From Edaphobacter lichenicola (GTDB lineage Bacteria > Acidobacteriota > Terriglobia > Terriglobales > Acidobacteriaceae), in NCBI RefSeq assembly GCF_025264645.1, contig NZ_CP073696.1, forward strand, positions 4,526,001 through 4,590,000: DNA of 64,000 nt, written 5' to 3'. Below the pieces are notes generated by a model. The model was given only the letters and a program-made list of their open reading frames with translations, made no database searches and was not told where the DNA came from. Every line of letters starts with the position of its first letter. Within the stretch, counting starts at the first letter, position 1. The position numbers and the translations under genes were made by a program. Shown in pieces: positions 1 to 9,815 of this stretch.

Positions 1-1
1 T

Positions 2-2857
2 GGTTATGGTCTGGTCAGCGTTCGAGGCATCAGCCCGATCCTTAACAATGTTCTGATCGACGGCGCGGACGACAATCAGGCGTACTACTCCGAGGAGCGG
101 GGACGAACACGCGAAGCCTATTCCACCTCGCAAAGCGCCGTCCGAGAGTTCGCCGTGAACACCGGCGTCTACTCTGCAGAGTACGGACGCGCTGCAGGCG
201 CCGTCATCAACTCTGTCACCAAGAGCGGTACAAATGAGATCCATGGCCAGGCGTACTTCTACGATCGCGAGAGCAACTGGAATGCTTTCAACGCTTATAG
301 CAAGCTCACCACCTCGACACCGAATCCCGGCGGCGGATATACCTTCACCACCACGCCCCTGAAGCCTGAAGACATTCGCAAGATCTACGGCTTCACCGCC
401 GGCGGTGCACTGGTCAAAGACAAGCTCTTCTGGATGTATACGTTTGATCAGCACCATCGCATCTTTCCCGGCATTGCAGTTCCAGAGTCTCCCAGCAGCT
501 TCTACAACCTGCCGGACTCCACACTCCCGGCAGGTTCTACCATCAGCGCAAACGGCTACGTCACCGGCAAGAACAGTACAATCGACAGCCAGGCGGGTGT
601 TCTTGCAGTTCGCCAGGGCTACGCCGCGAACGCAGCCGGCTACGCAGCCGGAGCAGCCCTCTACCAGGCCGGTATCGTAGGCCTGCAATCAGATCTAGGA
701 ACCGTCCCGCGCTTCGGCGACCAGGAGATCAACACTCCCAAGCTCGACTATCAGGTCAACCAGAAGGAGCACGTCAGCTTCCTCTACCATCGGCTCCGCT
801 GGGACTCGCCCGGTGGCGTACAAACGACCGGTACCGACGACTACGGCGTTGACACCTGGGGCAACGACTTCGTCAAGCTCGACTATGGTGTCGCCAAACT
901 CACCAGCCTTGTCTCGGCAAACATCAGCAACGAACTCCTCTACCAGTACGGGCGCGAGCTCAACGACGAAAGCCAGCAACCCTACAGCGCCTACACCCTG
1001 GCCAACCTCGTAGGAAGCACCGGCAACGTTCCGGAAGTCGCCCTCGATACCAGCATCTTCGGAACCATCGGATCTCCCTACTACTCCTACCGCAAGGCAC
1101 TGCCCGATGAGCGCAAGTGGCAGATCAACGACATCGTCCACTACACCCACGGCAACAATAACTTCTCGTTCGGAGTCGATACCGTTCACAACTCCGATCT
1201 CATCAACAACACCTACGAGAGCAACGGAGAGTTCAGCTACAGCTACCTCGGCAACTACTTCAACGACCTGCTCAACAAGAGCAAGGGAGCGTCGACCTGC
1301 GGTACCCAGACAGGAGCGAATCCGACCTCTGGCTCTGCAACCGGCTGGACCGGCGCGCTGCCCTGCTATGGCACCTACTATCAGGGCTTCGGAAATCCGG
1401 TGTTCGCAATCAACACCTTTGACTATGCGTTCTTTGCGCAGGACAACTGGAAGATCACCCCTCGGCTCACGCTCGAACTCGGACTCCGCTACGACTATGA
1501 GGCGCTCCCGACTCCTCCCGCCGACCTCACCTCTGCCACCACCGGCTTCACGCCCTATCCCGGCCTCACCAATCATCCCAGCGACAAGAACAATCTGGGT
1601 GCGCGCCTCGGCTTTGCCTACGACGTCTACGGAGAAGGCAAGACCATTCTGCGCGGCGGATACGGCATGTACTACGGCCGCATCACCAACGGCGTTCTAC
1701 TCAACGTCCTGCTGAACACGGGCAGCCCGAACGGGCAATTTACCACCACCGTGAAACCTGCCTCCGGCCCGCTCCTACCCGAGATCATCGGCAGCGGCAA
1801 AGCCCCCACACCAAGCTCCTACTACCTTGCTCCCAACCTTCAAAACCCGATGGCGCATGAGTTCGACCTCATCCTTCAACAGCAGCTTGGCAGGGGAACC
1901 GTCATCTCCTTCAGCTACCTAGGCGCTCTCGGTCGCGAGCTGCCGAACTTCCTCGACCTGAATCTCGATCCCACCAGTGCCGTGCCGGTCACAATCGCGC
2001 TTGCTGCGGGTACGAATGGCTCCCTCGGGCCCGCCGCAAACTTGCCGGCGGCCGATTTCACGGTCAATACCTACACAAAGTACGGCAACGTGGGCAAGTT
2101 CGGTTCGGTCGCAACCAACTATCAGAGCATCACGCAAGTCACAAGCAACATCAACTCCAACTACAACGCCTTCGTAGCTGAGATTCAGAATCGCTCGCTT
2201 CATAGCCTGCAATTCGACTTCAACTACACCTGGTCGCACGCGCTCGACTTCGCTCAGAACGCTACAACGACGACCAGCGGAAATAGCTGGTACGACCCCT
2301 ATTCAAACCCCGAGGTCAACTACGGCAACTCGAGCTACAACGTCCCCAACCGCTTCGTCGGATATGCCATCTACAACTTCCCCATGGTCAGTGGAAACAG
2401 TTGGTACACCTACCTGAGCAACGGTTGGAGCCTCGATACCTCGTTCCAGGCGCAGGACGGATTGCCCTACAGCGCAACCGTTAGCGGCTACAACTCAAAC
2501 GATGCAGTGCTCACCAGTAGCTGGAACGGTGCCGGTGGCGCAACGTTCATCCCGGGCATCGGACCCAATACCTACAAATCTCCGCGCAAAATCGTCGACG
2601 ACATCCGCGCCGAGAAGGACTTCCGCTTCAAGGAGCGCTACAGTCTCCAGTTCCTTGCTCAGGTTTTCAACATCGCCAACCACCAGAACATCGACGGCGT
2701 CGGCACTGTTGCGTACAAGCTCAGCAGTGGCTCAGCCAATAACCTCGGTGTTGCAACATTCCAGAACAGCACCTTCCAAGTCCCCACAAGCAGCAACAAC
2801 AGTGGCTTCCTGTACACGCCTCGGCAAATCGAGATCGCCACGCGGTTCAACTTCTAA
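2..2857 (+). CDS. TonB-dependent receptor, Oar-like (5' end outside window)
   Basis: Outer-membrane beta-barrel receptor for energised uptake of large or chelated substrates; the substrate cannot be read from sequence. The frame is open to the left edge, so 951 residues are visible and the signal peptide and carboxypeptidase-regulatory domain are missing. The visible part opens in the plug domain (VRGISPILNNVLIDGADDN, then SAEYGRAAGAVINSVTKSG), which is characteristic of the acidobacterial Oar-like family. Many amphipathic barrel strands follow, and the protein ends in Phe (TRFNF) as expected for BAM-assembled barrels. A strong intrinsic terminator begins 16 nt after the stop. A second receptor follows on the same strand. 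Confidence 0.93.
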   Translation, partial: GYGLVSVRGISPILNNVLIDGADDNQAYYSEERGRTREAYSTSQSAVREFAVNTGVYSAEYGRAAGAVINSVTKSGTNEIHGQAYFYDRESNWNAFNAYSKLTTSTPNPGGGYTFTTTPLKPEDIRKIYGFTAGGALVKDKLFWMYTFDQHHRIFPGIAVPESPSSFYNLPDSTLPAGSTISANGYVTGKNSTIDSQAGVLAVRQGYAANAAGYAAGAALYQAGIVGLQSDLGTVPRFGDQEINTPKLDYQVNQKEHVSFLYHRLRWDSPGGVQTTGTDDYGVDTWGNDFVKLDYGVAKLTSLVSANISNELLYQYGRELNDESQQPYSAYTLANLVGSTGNVPEVALDTSIFGTIGSPYYSYRKALPDERKWQINDIVHYTHGNNNFSFGVDTVHNSDLINNTYESNGEFSYSYLGNYFNDLLNKSKGASTCGTQTGANPTSGSATGWTGALPCYGTYYQGFGNPVFAINTFDYAFFAQDNWKITPRLTLELGLRYDYEALPTPPADLTSATTGFTPYPGLTNHPSDKNNLGARLGFAYDVYGEGKTILRGGYGMYYGRITNGVLLNVLLNTGSPNGQFTTTVKPASGPLLPEIIGSGKAPTPSSYYLAPNLQNPMAHEFDLILQQQLGRGTVISFSYLGALGRELPNFLDLNLDPTSAVPVTIALAAGTNGSLGPAANLPAADFTVNTYTKYGNVGKFGSVATNYQSITQVTSNINSNYNAFVAEIQNRSLHSLQFDFNYTWSHALDFAQNATTTTSGNSWYDPYSNPEVNYGNSSYNVPNRFVGYAIYNFPMVSGNSWYTYLSNGWSLDTSFQAQDGLPYSATVSGYNSNDAVLTSSWNGAGGATFIPGIGPNTYKSPRKIVDDIRAEKDFRFKERYSLQFLAQVFNIANHQNIDGVGTVAYKLSSGSANNLGVATFQNSTFQVPTSSNNSGFLYTPRQIEIATRFNF

Positions 2858-2873
2858 ACTGCGGCACCAACCT

Positions 2874-2909
2874 AAAGTGCGGCGGCTCTGGCTGCCGCAC
2901 TTTCTTTTT
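2874..2909 (+). terminator. Intrinsic terminator after the first receptor gene
   Basis: A 13-bp stem (2874-2886 with 2891-2903, one G-U type mismatch) closes on a 4-nt loop and is followed by CTTTTT at 2904-2909. It lies 16 nt after the receptor stop, so the two tandem receptors are probably separate transcription units. Confidence 0.9.
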
Positions 2910-3083
2910 AATCCCGAAGTGGTCTTTCAAACCGTCGCATCTGCGGGTAATCTCAAAGAGTCTTCCTGACTGGAGATGTTAAAGCCGCGATGCTTCGTCC
3001 GGATAGTCAAGGGCGTGGCGAGCATATCTGTTCGATTCTTCCCGTGGTCGCGGTGCAGAGCGGTACAAATCCGCGGAGAGTGC

Positions 3084-6000
3084 ATGTCGTTCTGTATGGG
3101 ACGCGCGAGGTTTGGCGCGCGCGTGCGAAAGATTCTCTGGGCCTGCTTGTTGTGGTGCTGTGCCGCTGCAATCGTAGGAGTGCGCGCTCAGGGACAGACG
3201 TCGGTGGATGGCGCGGTCAGCGGTTTTGTTATCGACGCAAGTGGTGCCGCACTGGTGGGTGCGGTGGTGCAGGTACAAAACCTGGCGACCGGCCTGGCGA
3301 CCAACGCCGTGACGGAAGCGAGGGGCGAGTTTGTGGTGGCACACCTGTCCGCCGGTGAGTACAGGGTGATTGTGGACTATGAGAGGTTTGCCAACTTGAC
3401 CCTCGACCCTGTGGTGGTCGAGGTTGGTGGTATGACGTCGGTGGAGGCGCGGTTGAAGATCGGCGGTGTGGCCAGTTCCGTAAGCGTTACGGCGACGCCC
3501 AACCCCCCGGCTACGGTGAGCATCGACGAGGTGGCCTCGACCGCAACGGCGAGTGTGATCACGCAGGACGAGATTGACCTCATACCCGTCAACGGTCGCC
3601 GATGGCAGACGTTCGCCCTCCTGACACCAACGGCGAATGCCGATCCTGAAAGCGACGGCTTACTCAGCTTTCGCGGCGTGGCCTCAACTCAAAACAGCAG
3701 CCGCATCGACGGCGGCGACGATGACCAGAGCTACGGCGCAGTGCCGCGCGGAACTGGCGCTGAGAACGCGTCTGAGATTGAAGATGCAGCGGAGACCGGA
3801 TCGTATGGACGTGTTAGCGCCGGAAGCGTGGATGGCGGTGGCGGATACGGACGACATGCCGGGGCAGCCTACACCTTTTCGCAAGAGGCGGTGCGAGAGT
3901 TCCGCGTGAGTGGCCAAAACTACTCGGCACTCTATGGACACGCGGCGGGGGGGATCATCACCACCGTTTCAAAGAGTGGAACGAACAAAATACATGGAAC
4001 GGGCTTCTATCTGGTGCGGTCCAGCGCGCTAGGTGCGACGAATCCCTTTTCGATCGAAACGAACTACGTCGACGGTGTGACTACGAGCGAAGCGGTAAAG
4101 CCGCATGACCTGCGTCAGCAGTTTGGGGGCAGCGTGGGCGGTCCGGCCATAAAAGACAAGCTCTTCTACTTCTACGCCTACGATCAACAACGGCGATCAT
4201 TTCCAGCAATCTCTACTCCAGCCGATCCAAACTTCTATGCGTTAACACCCACGCAGACAGCGCTACTCGGCAACCGTGGCGTCACCGCAACGAAGGTAAA
4301 TGCGGCACTGAACTACCTGGACAGCCTGACTGGAACCGTGCCGAGACGACAGGATCAGACAATCAACTTTGGCAAAATGGACTGGCAAGCGGCGGAGCGT
4401 CATCGCGTAAGCGTGCAGTACGATCGTGCACGGTCAAGCGCGCCATCGGGAGTGCGGACATCGCCTGTAGTAGATCTTGGCACCGCAAGTATGGGCAGTA
4501 GCTACGTCAGGGTCGACTCATTGCTCGGAAGATGGATGTGGCGAGCGTCGCCAAAGCTAAGTCATGAGTTGCGAATTCAATATGGTCGCGATCTTCAGTT
4601 TGAGCAGGCTCCCCCGCCGCTTCCGCAGGAACCTGCCGTCTCAGTCGGTGGATTCGCACCGGAGATCGCGATCGGGCCGGATGGATTCACATTTGGCACA
4701 TCGACCTCTCTGGGCCGCACTGCGTATCCAGACGAGAATAAGATTCAATTTGCGGATCTTTTGACCTGGGTGCATGGCCGCCATCAACTTCAGCTGGGGG
4801 CCGACCTCAGTCTGGTTCATGACAACATCGTAGGCCTCAGCAATATCCAGGGAGCCTTTCACTACGACAGCGGGACGACGTCGGGCCATGCAGGCGGACT
4901 GGTGGATTGGATCACCGACTACACCTTCAACGTGAATGCCTATCCGAACGGTGGCTGCCCGTCGATCACCGCTGCGGTGCACGACTTTTGTTTCCGTTCG
5001 TTCACGCAGAGCTTCGGCCAGCAGTCAGTAACATTCAACACCCAGGAGTGGGCAGGATTTCTACAGGACGACTGGAGGGTGAGGCAAGGGCTCACTGTGA
5101 ATGTAGGGTTGCGTTACGAGTATGAACTTTCGCCACTGCCACAGCAGCCGAATCTAACACTGGACGAGGCATTTGGTCAGACGGGTGCGACGAGCGTGTT
5201 TCCCGAGGACAGAAACAACTTCGGACCACGTGCCGGTGTGTCATGGGAGCCCTTCGGGTCGGGAAAAGGTGTGGTCCGCATCGGCTACGGATTGTTCTAC
5301 GGCAGATTGCCGGGAGCCACAATACGGAGTGCATTGATAAACACAGCCCTGCCCTCTTCTTCAACCAGCGTTTTAATATTACCTACTACAGTTACAAATT
5401 GCCCACAGGTTGCAAATCAGGGGTTCGGCTATGCGTGTGCCTATGTAACAACTCCACCTGCGGCTGTGGCAAAGACAACCTCTGCGATGGTGTTCGACCG
5501 TAGATTCCGCCTCCCCGCAGTTCAGCAGGGTAGCTTCACCCTCGAACGTGAGATAGCGGGAGGCACAGTCGCTAGCGCAACCTATCTGCTGAACCTCGAC
5601 CGTCAGCTGCCAAACTCCGTCGACATTAATATCGCCCCATCGACAACGAACAAGCTGTTTCAACTTCAGGGAGGCACCGGTACGGTAGGCGTTCGCGACG
5701 GAGAGACCTTCGTGGTTCCCTTTTACGGCCAGCGAATCAATTCAAACTTCGGTCCAGTGACGGATATCGTCTCCAATGCGAATGCGACCTACAACGCATT
5801 AACTCTGGAGGCGCGCCGTCGCAGCCGTGGTGGTCTCGAGTTTCGCGCGAGCTGGACCTGGGCAAAGGCAATCGACTTCGGCCAGAACGGTGCGACCCCT
5901 CGAACCAACGCACAGTTCGATCCGTTCAACGTGCGGTATGACAAAGGCCTGTCCGCGCTCAACTTTCCTCACAAGGTCGTGGCCAGCGCGGTATGGGCGC

Positions 6001-6500
6001 CAGCATTCCCGATGGAGCAGCACTGGCTTCGGACAGTAGCCAACGGGTGGTCCGTCGCTCCGATCTTTACCGAGACCAGCGGCAAGCCCTACAGTCTGGA
6101 TATCTTCGGCGGTACGCGGTTAGCAGGTGGTCATGAGACCATCAACGGTTCAGGCGGCGCGGTCTATCTACCGACGGTAGGAAGAAATACCCTGCGCCTC
6201 CCGGATACAGGGCGCGTCGATCTCCGCCTCGCCAGGGCGGTGTGGGCGTCGGAGCGCGTAAAGCTGCGAGGCGTCGTGGAGGTCTTCAATCTGACCAATC
6301 GCGTGAACTACTCCGCAATCATGCAGCGCGCCTATCTTGCAGGAACAGAGACCGATGGAGTTACGCCGCTTGTATTTCAAAACGCCGCGACAGTCGCAGC
6401 TGAGGGATTGAACGTACAGCCCTTCGGAACCTTTACCGCGGCGTCGACCGGCCAGTCGCCGGAGCGGCAGGTTCAACTGGGGCTCAGAGTCGAGTTCTAA
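3084..6500 (+). CDS. TonB-dependent receptor, Oar-like
   Basis: Second Oar-like receptor, about 1138 residues. The ATG at 3084 has GGAGAG a few bases upstream and is followed by a signal peptide (WACLLWCCAAAIVGVRAQG). A longer reading from 2976 adds 36 residues that do not resemble a signal sequence. Order: carboxypeptidase-regulatory repeat near residues 45-125 (GAVSGFVIDASGAALVGA), plug with a TTVSKSGTN motif, barrel, terminal Phe (RVEF). The plug carries an unusual acidic and glycine-rich stretch around residues 210-260 (GGDDDQSYGAVPRGTG and beyond) that the two other receptors here lack. Tandem placement with the first receptor suggests family expansion. Confidence 0.92.
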   Translation: MSFCMGRARFGARVRKILWACLLWCCAAAIVGVRAQGQTSVDGAVSGFVIDASGAALVGAVVQVQNLATGLATNAVTEARGEFVVAHLSAGEYRVIVDYERFANLTLDPVVVEVGGMTSVEARLKIGGVASSVSVTATPNPPATVSIDEVASTATASVITQDEIDLIPVNGRRWQTFALLTPTANADPESDGLLSFRGVASTQNSSRIDGGDDDQSYGAVPRGTGAENASEIEDAAETGSYGRVSAGSVDGGGGYGRHAGAAYTFSQEAVREFRVSGQNYSALYGHAAGGIITTVSKSGTNKIHGTGFYLVRSSALGATNPFSIETNYVDGVTTSEAVKPHDLRQQFGGSVGGPAIKDKLFYFYAYDQQRRSFPAISTPADPNFYALTPTQTALLGNRGVTATKVNAALNYLDSLTGTVPRRQDQTINFGKMDWQAAERHRVSVQYDRARSSAPSGVRTSPVVDLGTASMGSSYVRVDSLLGRWMWRASPKLSHELRIQYGRDLQFEQAPPPLPQEPAVSVGGFAPEIAIGPDGFTFGTSTSLGRTAYPDENKIQFADLLTWVHGRHQLQLGADLSLVHDNIVGLSNIQGAFHYDSGTTSGHAGGLVDWITDYTFNVNAYPNGGCPSITAAVHDFCFRSFTQSFGQQSVTFNTQEWAGFLQDDWRVRQGLTVNVGLRYEYELSPLPQQPNLTLDEAFGQTGATSVFPEDRNNFGPRAGVSWEPFGSGKGVVRIGYGLFYGRLPGATIRSALINTALPSSSTSVLILPTTVTNCPQVANQGFGYACAYVTTPPAAVAKTTSAMVFDRRFRLPAVQQGSFTLEREIAGGTVASATYLLNLDRQLPNSVDINIAPSTTNKLFQLQGGTGTVGVRDGETFVVPFYGQRINSNFGPVTDIVSNANATYNALTLEARRRSRGGLEFRASWTWAKAIDFGQNGATPRTNAQFDPFNVRYDKGLSALNFPHKVVASAVWAPAFPMEQHWLRTVANGWSVAPIFTETSGKPYSLDIFGGTRLAGGHETINGSGGAVYLPTVGRNTLRLPDTGRVDLRLARAVWASERVKLRGVVEVFNLTNRVNYSAIMQRAYLAGTETDGVTPLVFQNAATVAAEGLNVQPFGTFTAASTGQSPERQVQLGLRVEF

Positions 6501-6574
6501 GGTTGTATTTGATTGCCCGTGCGTATGGCGTACCCTGCATCGTACCGCTGACCTAGCGACGGGAGAAGGGACAA

Positions 6575-7555
6575 ATGGGCCTGATCGATGTCATAGCGCA
6601 TCATGGATACGCAATGACGGCTGTGGTAATGTTTCTTGCCGCGGTAGGCCTGCCGTTGCCGATGTCGATCGCGCTGCTGGCTGCGGGCGCGGCGTCGAAG
6701 CATGGGCTGCAGATGGCGATTGTTTTCCCCGTTGCCTGGTTCGCGGCGGTAGCTGGCGATACGCTGCTCTACTTCGGCGGACGATATACCGGTTGGTGGC
6801 TCCTCTCCGGTATGTGCCGCATGTCCATCAACCCGGAACAGTGCATATTTTCTTCTGCAGGATACTTCTATCGCCGTGGTCAGAAGACGTTGTTGTTCGC
6901 AAAATTTATTCCGGGGCTCGGGGCCATGGCTGCTCCACTTGCCGGAACACTGAATATGCGAGTCGTGCGTTTTCTGCGGCTCGATGCGCTCGGGGTCTTG
7001 ATCTATTGCTCTTCGTGGCTGCTCACGGGATATGTCTTCAGTAGATTTATCCGTGAGATTGCCGGCTGGATCACGCAAGCAAGCCATGCGGTACTGTATC
7101 TTGTCCTGTTGCTGGGCGTCGGATACGTTCTGGCCTTGATCATCTTCACAACGCGTGCGCAACGGTACAAGGAGGTCGATCGAATCTCCGCAGACAGCCT
7201 CTACGAGCGTATGCAATCGATCACGCCCGACAGGCTTGTGATCATCGCCGATGTCCGTAGTCACGGCTACTATGATCCAGGCATGCAACGCATCAAAAAT
7301 TCGATCCGTGTCGAGCCGAATCGCCTGAAGGAAGAGTTGATCGCATTGCGGGAGTTCATGGTGCCGGAGTGCGACGTCTATCTCTACTGCAGTTGTCTTC
7401 GTGACACGACGAGCGTGCGCGTGGCCCACATGCTGAAGAAGGAGAACTGCAGTACGCACGTGATCACTGGCGGAATGAAGGCGTGGATCAAGGCAGGCGG
7501 TGATGTCGAAATGGTTCCTGCAACCGACATACAACACTTACCCACATTCGACTAA
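6575..7555 (+). CDS. DedA-family membrane protein fused to a rhodanese domain
   Basis: 326 residues. Residues 1-205 are a DedA/SNARE-associated domain with several hydrophobic segments and family signatures such as FAKFIPGLGAMAAPLAG; DedA proteins are linked to lipid-carrier flipping and envelope homeostasis. Residues 215-318 form a cytoplasmic rhodanese-like domain with DVRSHGYYDPG and an active-site loop YCSCLRDTTS (Cys near 271-273). The ATG has a GGAGAAGGG ribosome binding site. It converges on the channel gene with only 3 nt between stop codons. The joint function of the two domains is not established; sulfur transfer or redox sensing at the membrane is inference. Confidence 0.88.
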   Translation: MGLIDVIAHHGYAMTAVVMFLAAVGLPLPMSIALLAAGAASKHGLQMAIVFPVAWFAAVAGDTLLYFGGRYTGWWLLSGMCRMSINPEQCIFSSAGYFYRRGQKTLLFAKFIPGLGAMAAPLAGTLNMRVVRFLRLDALGVLIYCSSWLLTGYVFSRFIREIAGWITQASHAVLYLVLLLGVGYVLALIIFTTRAQRYKEVDRISADSLYERMQSITPDRLVIIADVRSHGYYDPGMQRIKNSIRVEPNRLKEELIALREFMVPECDVYLYCSCLRDTTSVRVAHMLKKENCSTHVITGGMKAWIKAGGDVEMVPATDIQHLPTFD

Positions 7556-7558
7556 GAC

Positions 7559-8740
7559 TTAGCGCGGCGAGCTGAAGTCCACCGCGGCAGGATGTTGTGT
7601 AAGGGTTTGATCGCCCGTCGAGCTGGAGTCGGAGCGAGAAGCAAACCGGGTAGTCGGAAACGCGCTAGGGTAATTCTGCTGAATCCAGGCCGTCATCTTC
7701 TCGCGCACGAGGCAGCGCAAATCGAAGTTCTCACTGGAGTTGCGAGAGCTCACGAGACACCGCAGCTCCATGGAGCGGTCCGTGAGGTTGGTGACCTGTA
7801 GGCCACACGTCTGCTTATTCCAAAGGGGCGACGGATGGACAATCGCTTCGAGTTGCTTGCGCAGCTCTTCGACCGGGATCGAGTAGTCGACATACAGAAA
7901 TGCCGTTCCCATAATGTCGGAGGCCTCGCGAGTCCAGTTCTGAAATGAGTTTTCGATGAAGTAACTCAACGGAACAATGAGACGCCGCAGATCCCAGATC
8001 TTGACGACAACATAAGCCGAATTGATCTCTTCGATCCGTCCCCACTCGCCTTGAATCACGACGACGTCGTCGATACGAATTGGCTCGGTCAGGGCAATCT
8101 GCAAACCGGCGAAGAAGTTCGCTGCAGTCGATTTTGCAGCAGTCGCAATAATCAGTGAGGCAATGCCAGCCGATGCGAGTAGACCAGAGCCGTAATGCCA
8201 GATTCGCGGATCATTAAACGTCCAAAGTAGCGCGCCAATGTCGATGACAACGACGAAGCCGATCAGCAGCCTGCGAAAAAGTTGGAACTGCGTATGGACC
8301 CGGCGAGCCTGAATGTTGTTCTCTGCGTTCAGGTCATAGCGCCGTAGCATAACGGCCTGCAGCGCATAGATGCACCCAACCGCAAACCATCCGAGTGCAA
8401 CCACCATCGCCATAATGAATCCTTGGCGAACGGTGTCTTCAATCTTCTCAGGCAGTCCAGGAATAGCCGGAAGCACAAGGAGCAGGCAAGTGAGGAAGAA
8501 GATAGCCCGCGCAGGCTTACCGAGATAACGCTGGAGTCCCCAGCCAAAACTCCTGCTCTCTTCCTCTTTGCGGCGCAGCACACGAAACAAGATGTAGTGC
8601 ACTACATTTGCGAGGACAATCGCCGAGCAGAATAAAAAAATCGCAAAGAACCAGCCGTGGCGGAAGTGAAAGAACTCGAACGACACCGCCTCCGAACGTG
8701 ATCCAACGAGTGTAGCCAGACAGAGCGTAAGTCGATTCAA
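7559..8740 (-). CDS. Mechanosensitive ion channel family protein (MscS-like)
   Basis: 393 residues with about five N-terminal hydrophobic segments, then the MscS pore helix and beta domain: GLLASAGIASLIIATAAK, FFAGLQIALTEPIRIDDVV, GEWGRIEEINSAYVVV, and VPLSYFIENSFQNWTR. Family members open under membrane tension and release solutes during hypo-osmotic shock. The C-terminal 30 residues are polar and probably disordered. Its stop lies 3 nt from that of the DedA-rhodanese gene, so transcription through both genes would give overlapping 3' ends. Confidence 0.9.
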   Translation of the reverse strand: MNRLTLCLATLVGSRSEAVSFEFFHFRHGWFFAIFLFCSAIVLANVVHYILFRVLRRKEEESRSFGWGLQRYLGKPARAIFFLTCLLLVLPAIPGLPEKIEDTVRQGFIMAMVVALGWFAVGCIYALQAVMLRRYDLNAENNIQARRVHTQFQLFRRLLIGFVVVIDIGALLWTFNDPRIWHYGSGLLASAGIASLIIATAAKSTAANFFAGLQIALTEPIRIDDVVVIQGEWGRIEEINSAYVVVKIWDLRRLIVPLSYFIENSFQNWTREASDIMGTAFLYVDYSIPVEELRKQLEAIVHPSPLWNKQTCGLQVTNLTDRSMELRCLVSSRNSSENFDLRCLVREKMTAWIQQNYPSAFPTTRFASRSDSSSTGDQTLTQHPAAVDFSSPR

Positions 8741-8822
8741 GGTTGGCCCGTCTCCTGCGTCGACCGATTCACGACGCTAAGACCAGTTTAATACGCTTCG
8801 TCACCGCTTTGTGTCTCGCGTG

Positions 8823-9734
8823 TTACTTGTGCTGCAGATAGTCAAGGCCGTCAAGCACAGCCTTTTCAAGAGCAATCCGTTCGTCGGAGTACGAGTGGTC
8901 GGTCGACATATGGATCGCCGTGACCTCCTCGTTACCCGCTTTGTGGAGCGCCTCAACGAAGGCATCGTTCGAAGGAGCAAGCCCGTCGTCAGAGGTAATG
9001 ACAAGCATGGGACGGCTCGCGAGCTTCGGAGCAAGCGCAACGACGTTCCACGCTGCTGCGTTTGCCAGGACCTCGTTGGCCAGACTCTCCGGCGTGCAGC
9101 CGGCAAGCGGCGCCATTCCCTCCTCAGCCAGGTGGCCAGCCAGACTGGCAACAGCCATCTTCTCTTCGCCAGGCTTTAGCGACTGCATACCATCCACGCC
9201 CATATCAGCCGCCGAAATCAATCCGACAGCTTTGATCGCTGGATCCTGCGCGCCGACGTATCGAGCCATAAAACCACCCATGCTGTGGCCGATCAGCACA
9301 ATATAGGCAGGGTCCGACCGCAGCTTCTTCGCATTCACCGGATCACGCAAATACGCAATCGCAGCCTGCGTATCCTCAATCGAGTGCGTAAACGAGAAGT
9401 TCCCGGGCGACCCCCACGAGCCCCGGTAATCGAAGTAGACGACATCCCATCCGGCGCGACGAGTCGTCTGTGCGAGATCAAGGTTCTTCTCATTCCCGGG
9501 AAAGCCATGAAGCAGAAGCACGACACGGTGCGGCCCTGCTCCGGGGGCAATGTAAGCCAGCGCGTTCAACAAAGCGCCGTGGCTGGGAATCTGAAAGCTC
9601 TCCATGGCAGCTGGATGAGCCTTATCTGCCGCAGGGTCCGTCGTAATCGCCGCTGGAACCTGCTGCGCATGGACGGGAAGGGAAAGCACAGAAAAAAAGA
9701 GCATGGATGCAGCAAAGACGCCGTAGGGTCGCAT
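8823..9734 (-). CDS. Secreted alpha/beta hydrolase
   Basis: 303 residues starting MRPYGVFAASMLFF, a signal peptide with cleavage likely after VHA-Q. Alpha/beta-hydrolase features: oxyanion region LLLHGFPGNEKN, nucleophile elbow GHSMGG, an acid region ITSDDGLAPS, and a late His in STDHSYSD. The fold covers peptidases, esterases and lipases; the substrate is unknown. The frame stays open upstream to 10367, but that part is antisense to mnmG, so the signal-peptide Met is taken as the start. Divergent from mnmG, with 81 bp between the starts. Confidence 0.87.
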   Translation of the reverse strand: MRPYGVFAASMLFFSVLSLPVHAQQVPAAITTDPAADKAHPAAMESFQIPSHGALLNALAYIAPGAGPHRVVLLLHGFPGNEKNLDLAQTTRRAGWDVVYFDYRGSWGSPGNFSFTHSIEDTQAAIAYLRDPVNAKKLRSDPAYIVLIGHSMGGFMARYVGAQDPAIKAVGLISAADMGVDGMQSLKPGEEKMAVASLAGHLAEEGMAPLAGCTPESLANEVLANAAAWNVVALAPKLASRPMLVITSDDGLAPSNDAFVEALHKAGNEEVTAIHMSTDHSYSDERIALEKAVLDGLDYLQHK

Positions 9735-9815
9735 GGGCTCATTGTTCTTTCCAGAAAGCAATTTGTAAAGGGCGCGATTTACATCGAATCGTGCGACAAA
9801 GCCTAAAATAGACAG

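Noticed and set aside
6497..7537. 346-residue minus-strand open frame opposite the DedA-rhodanese gene
   Set aside because: No family pattern, no ribosome binding site; the + strand gene has clear domains across the same bases.
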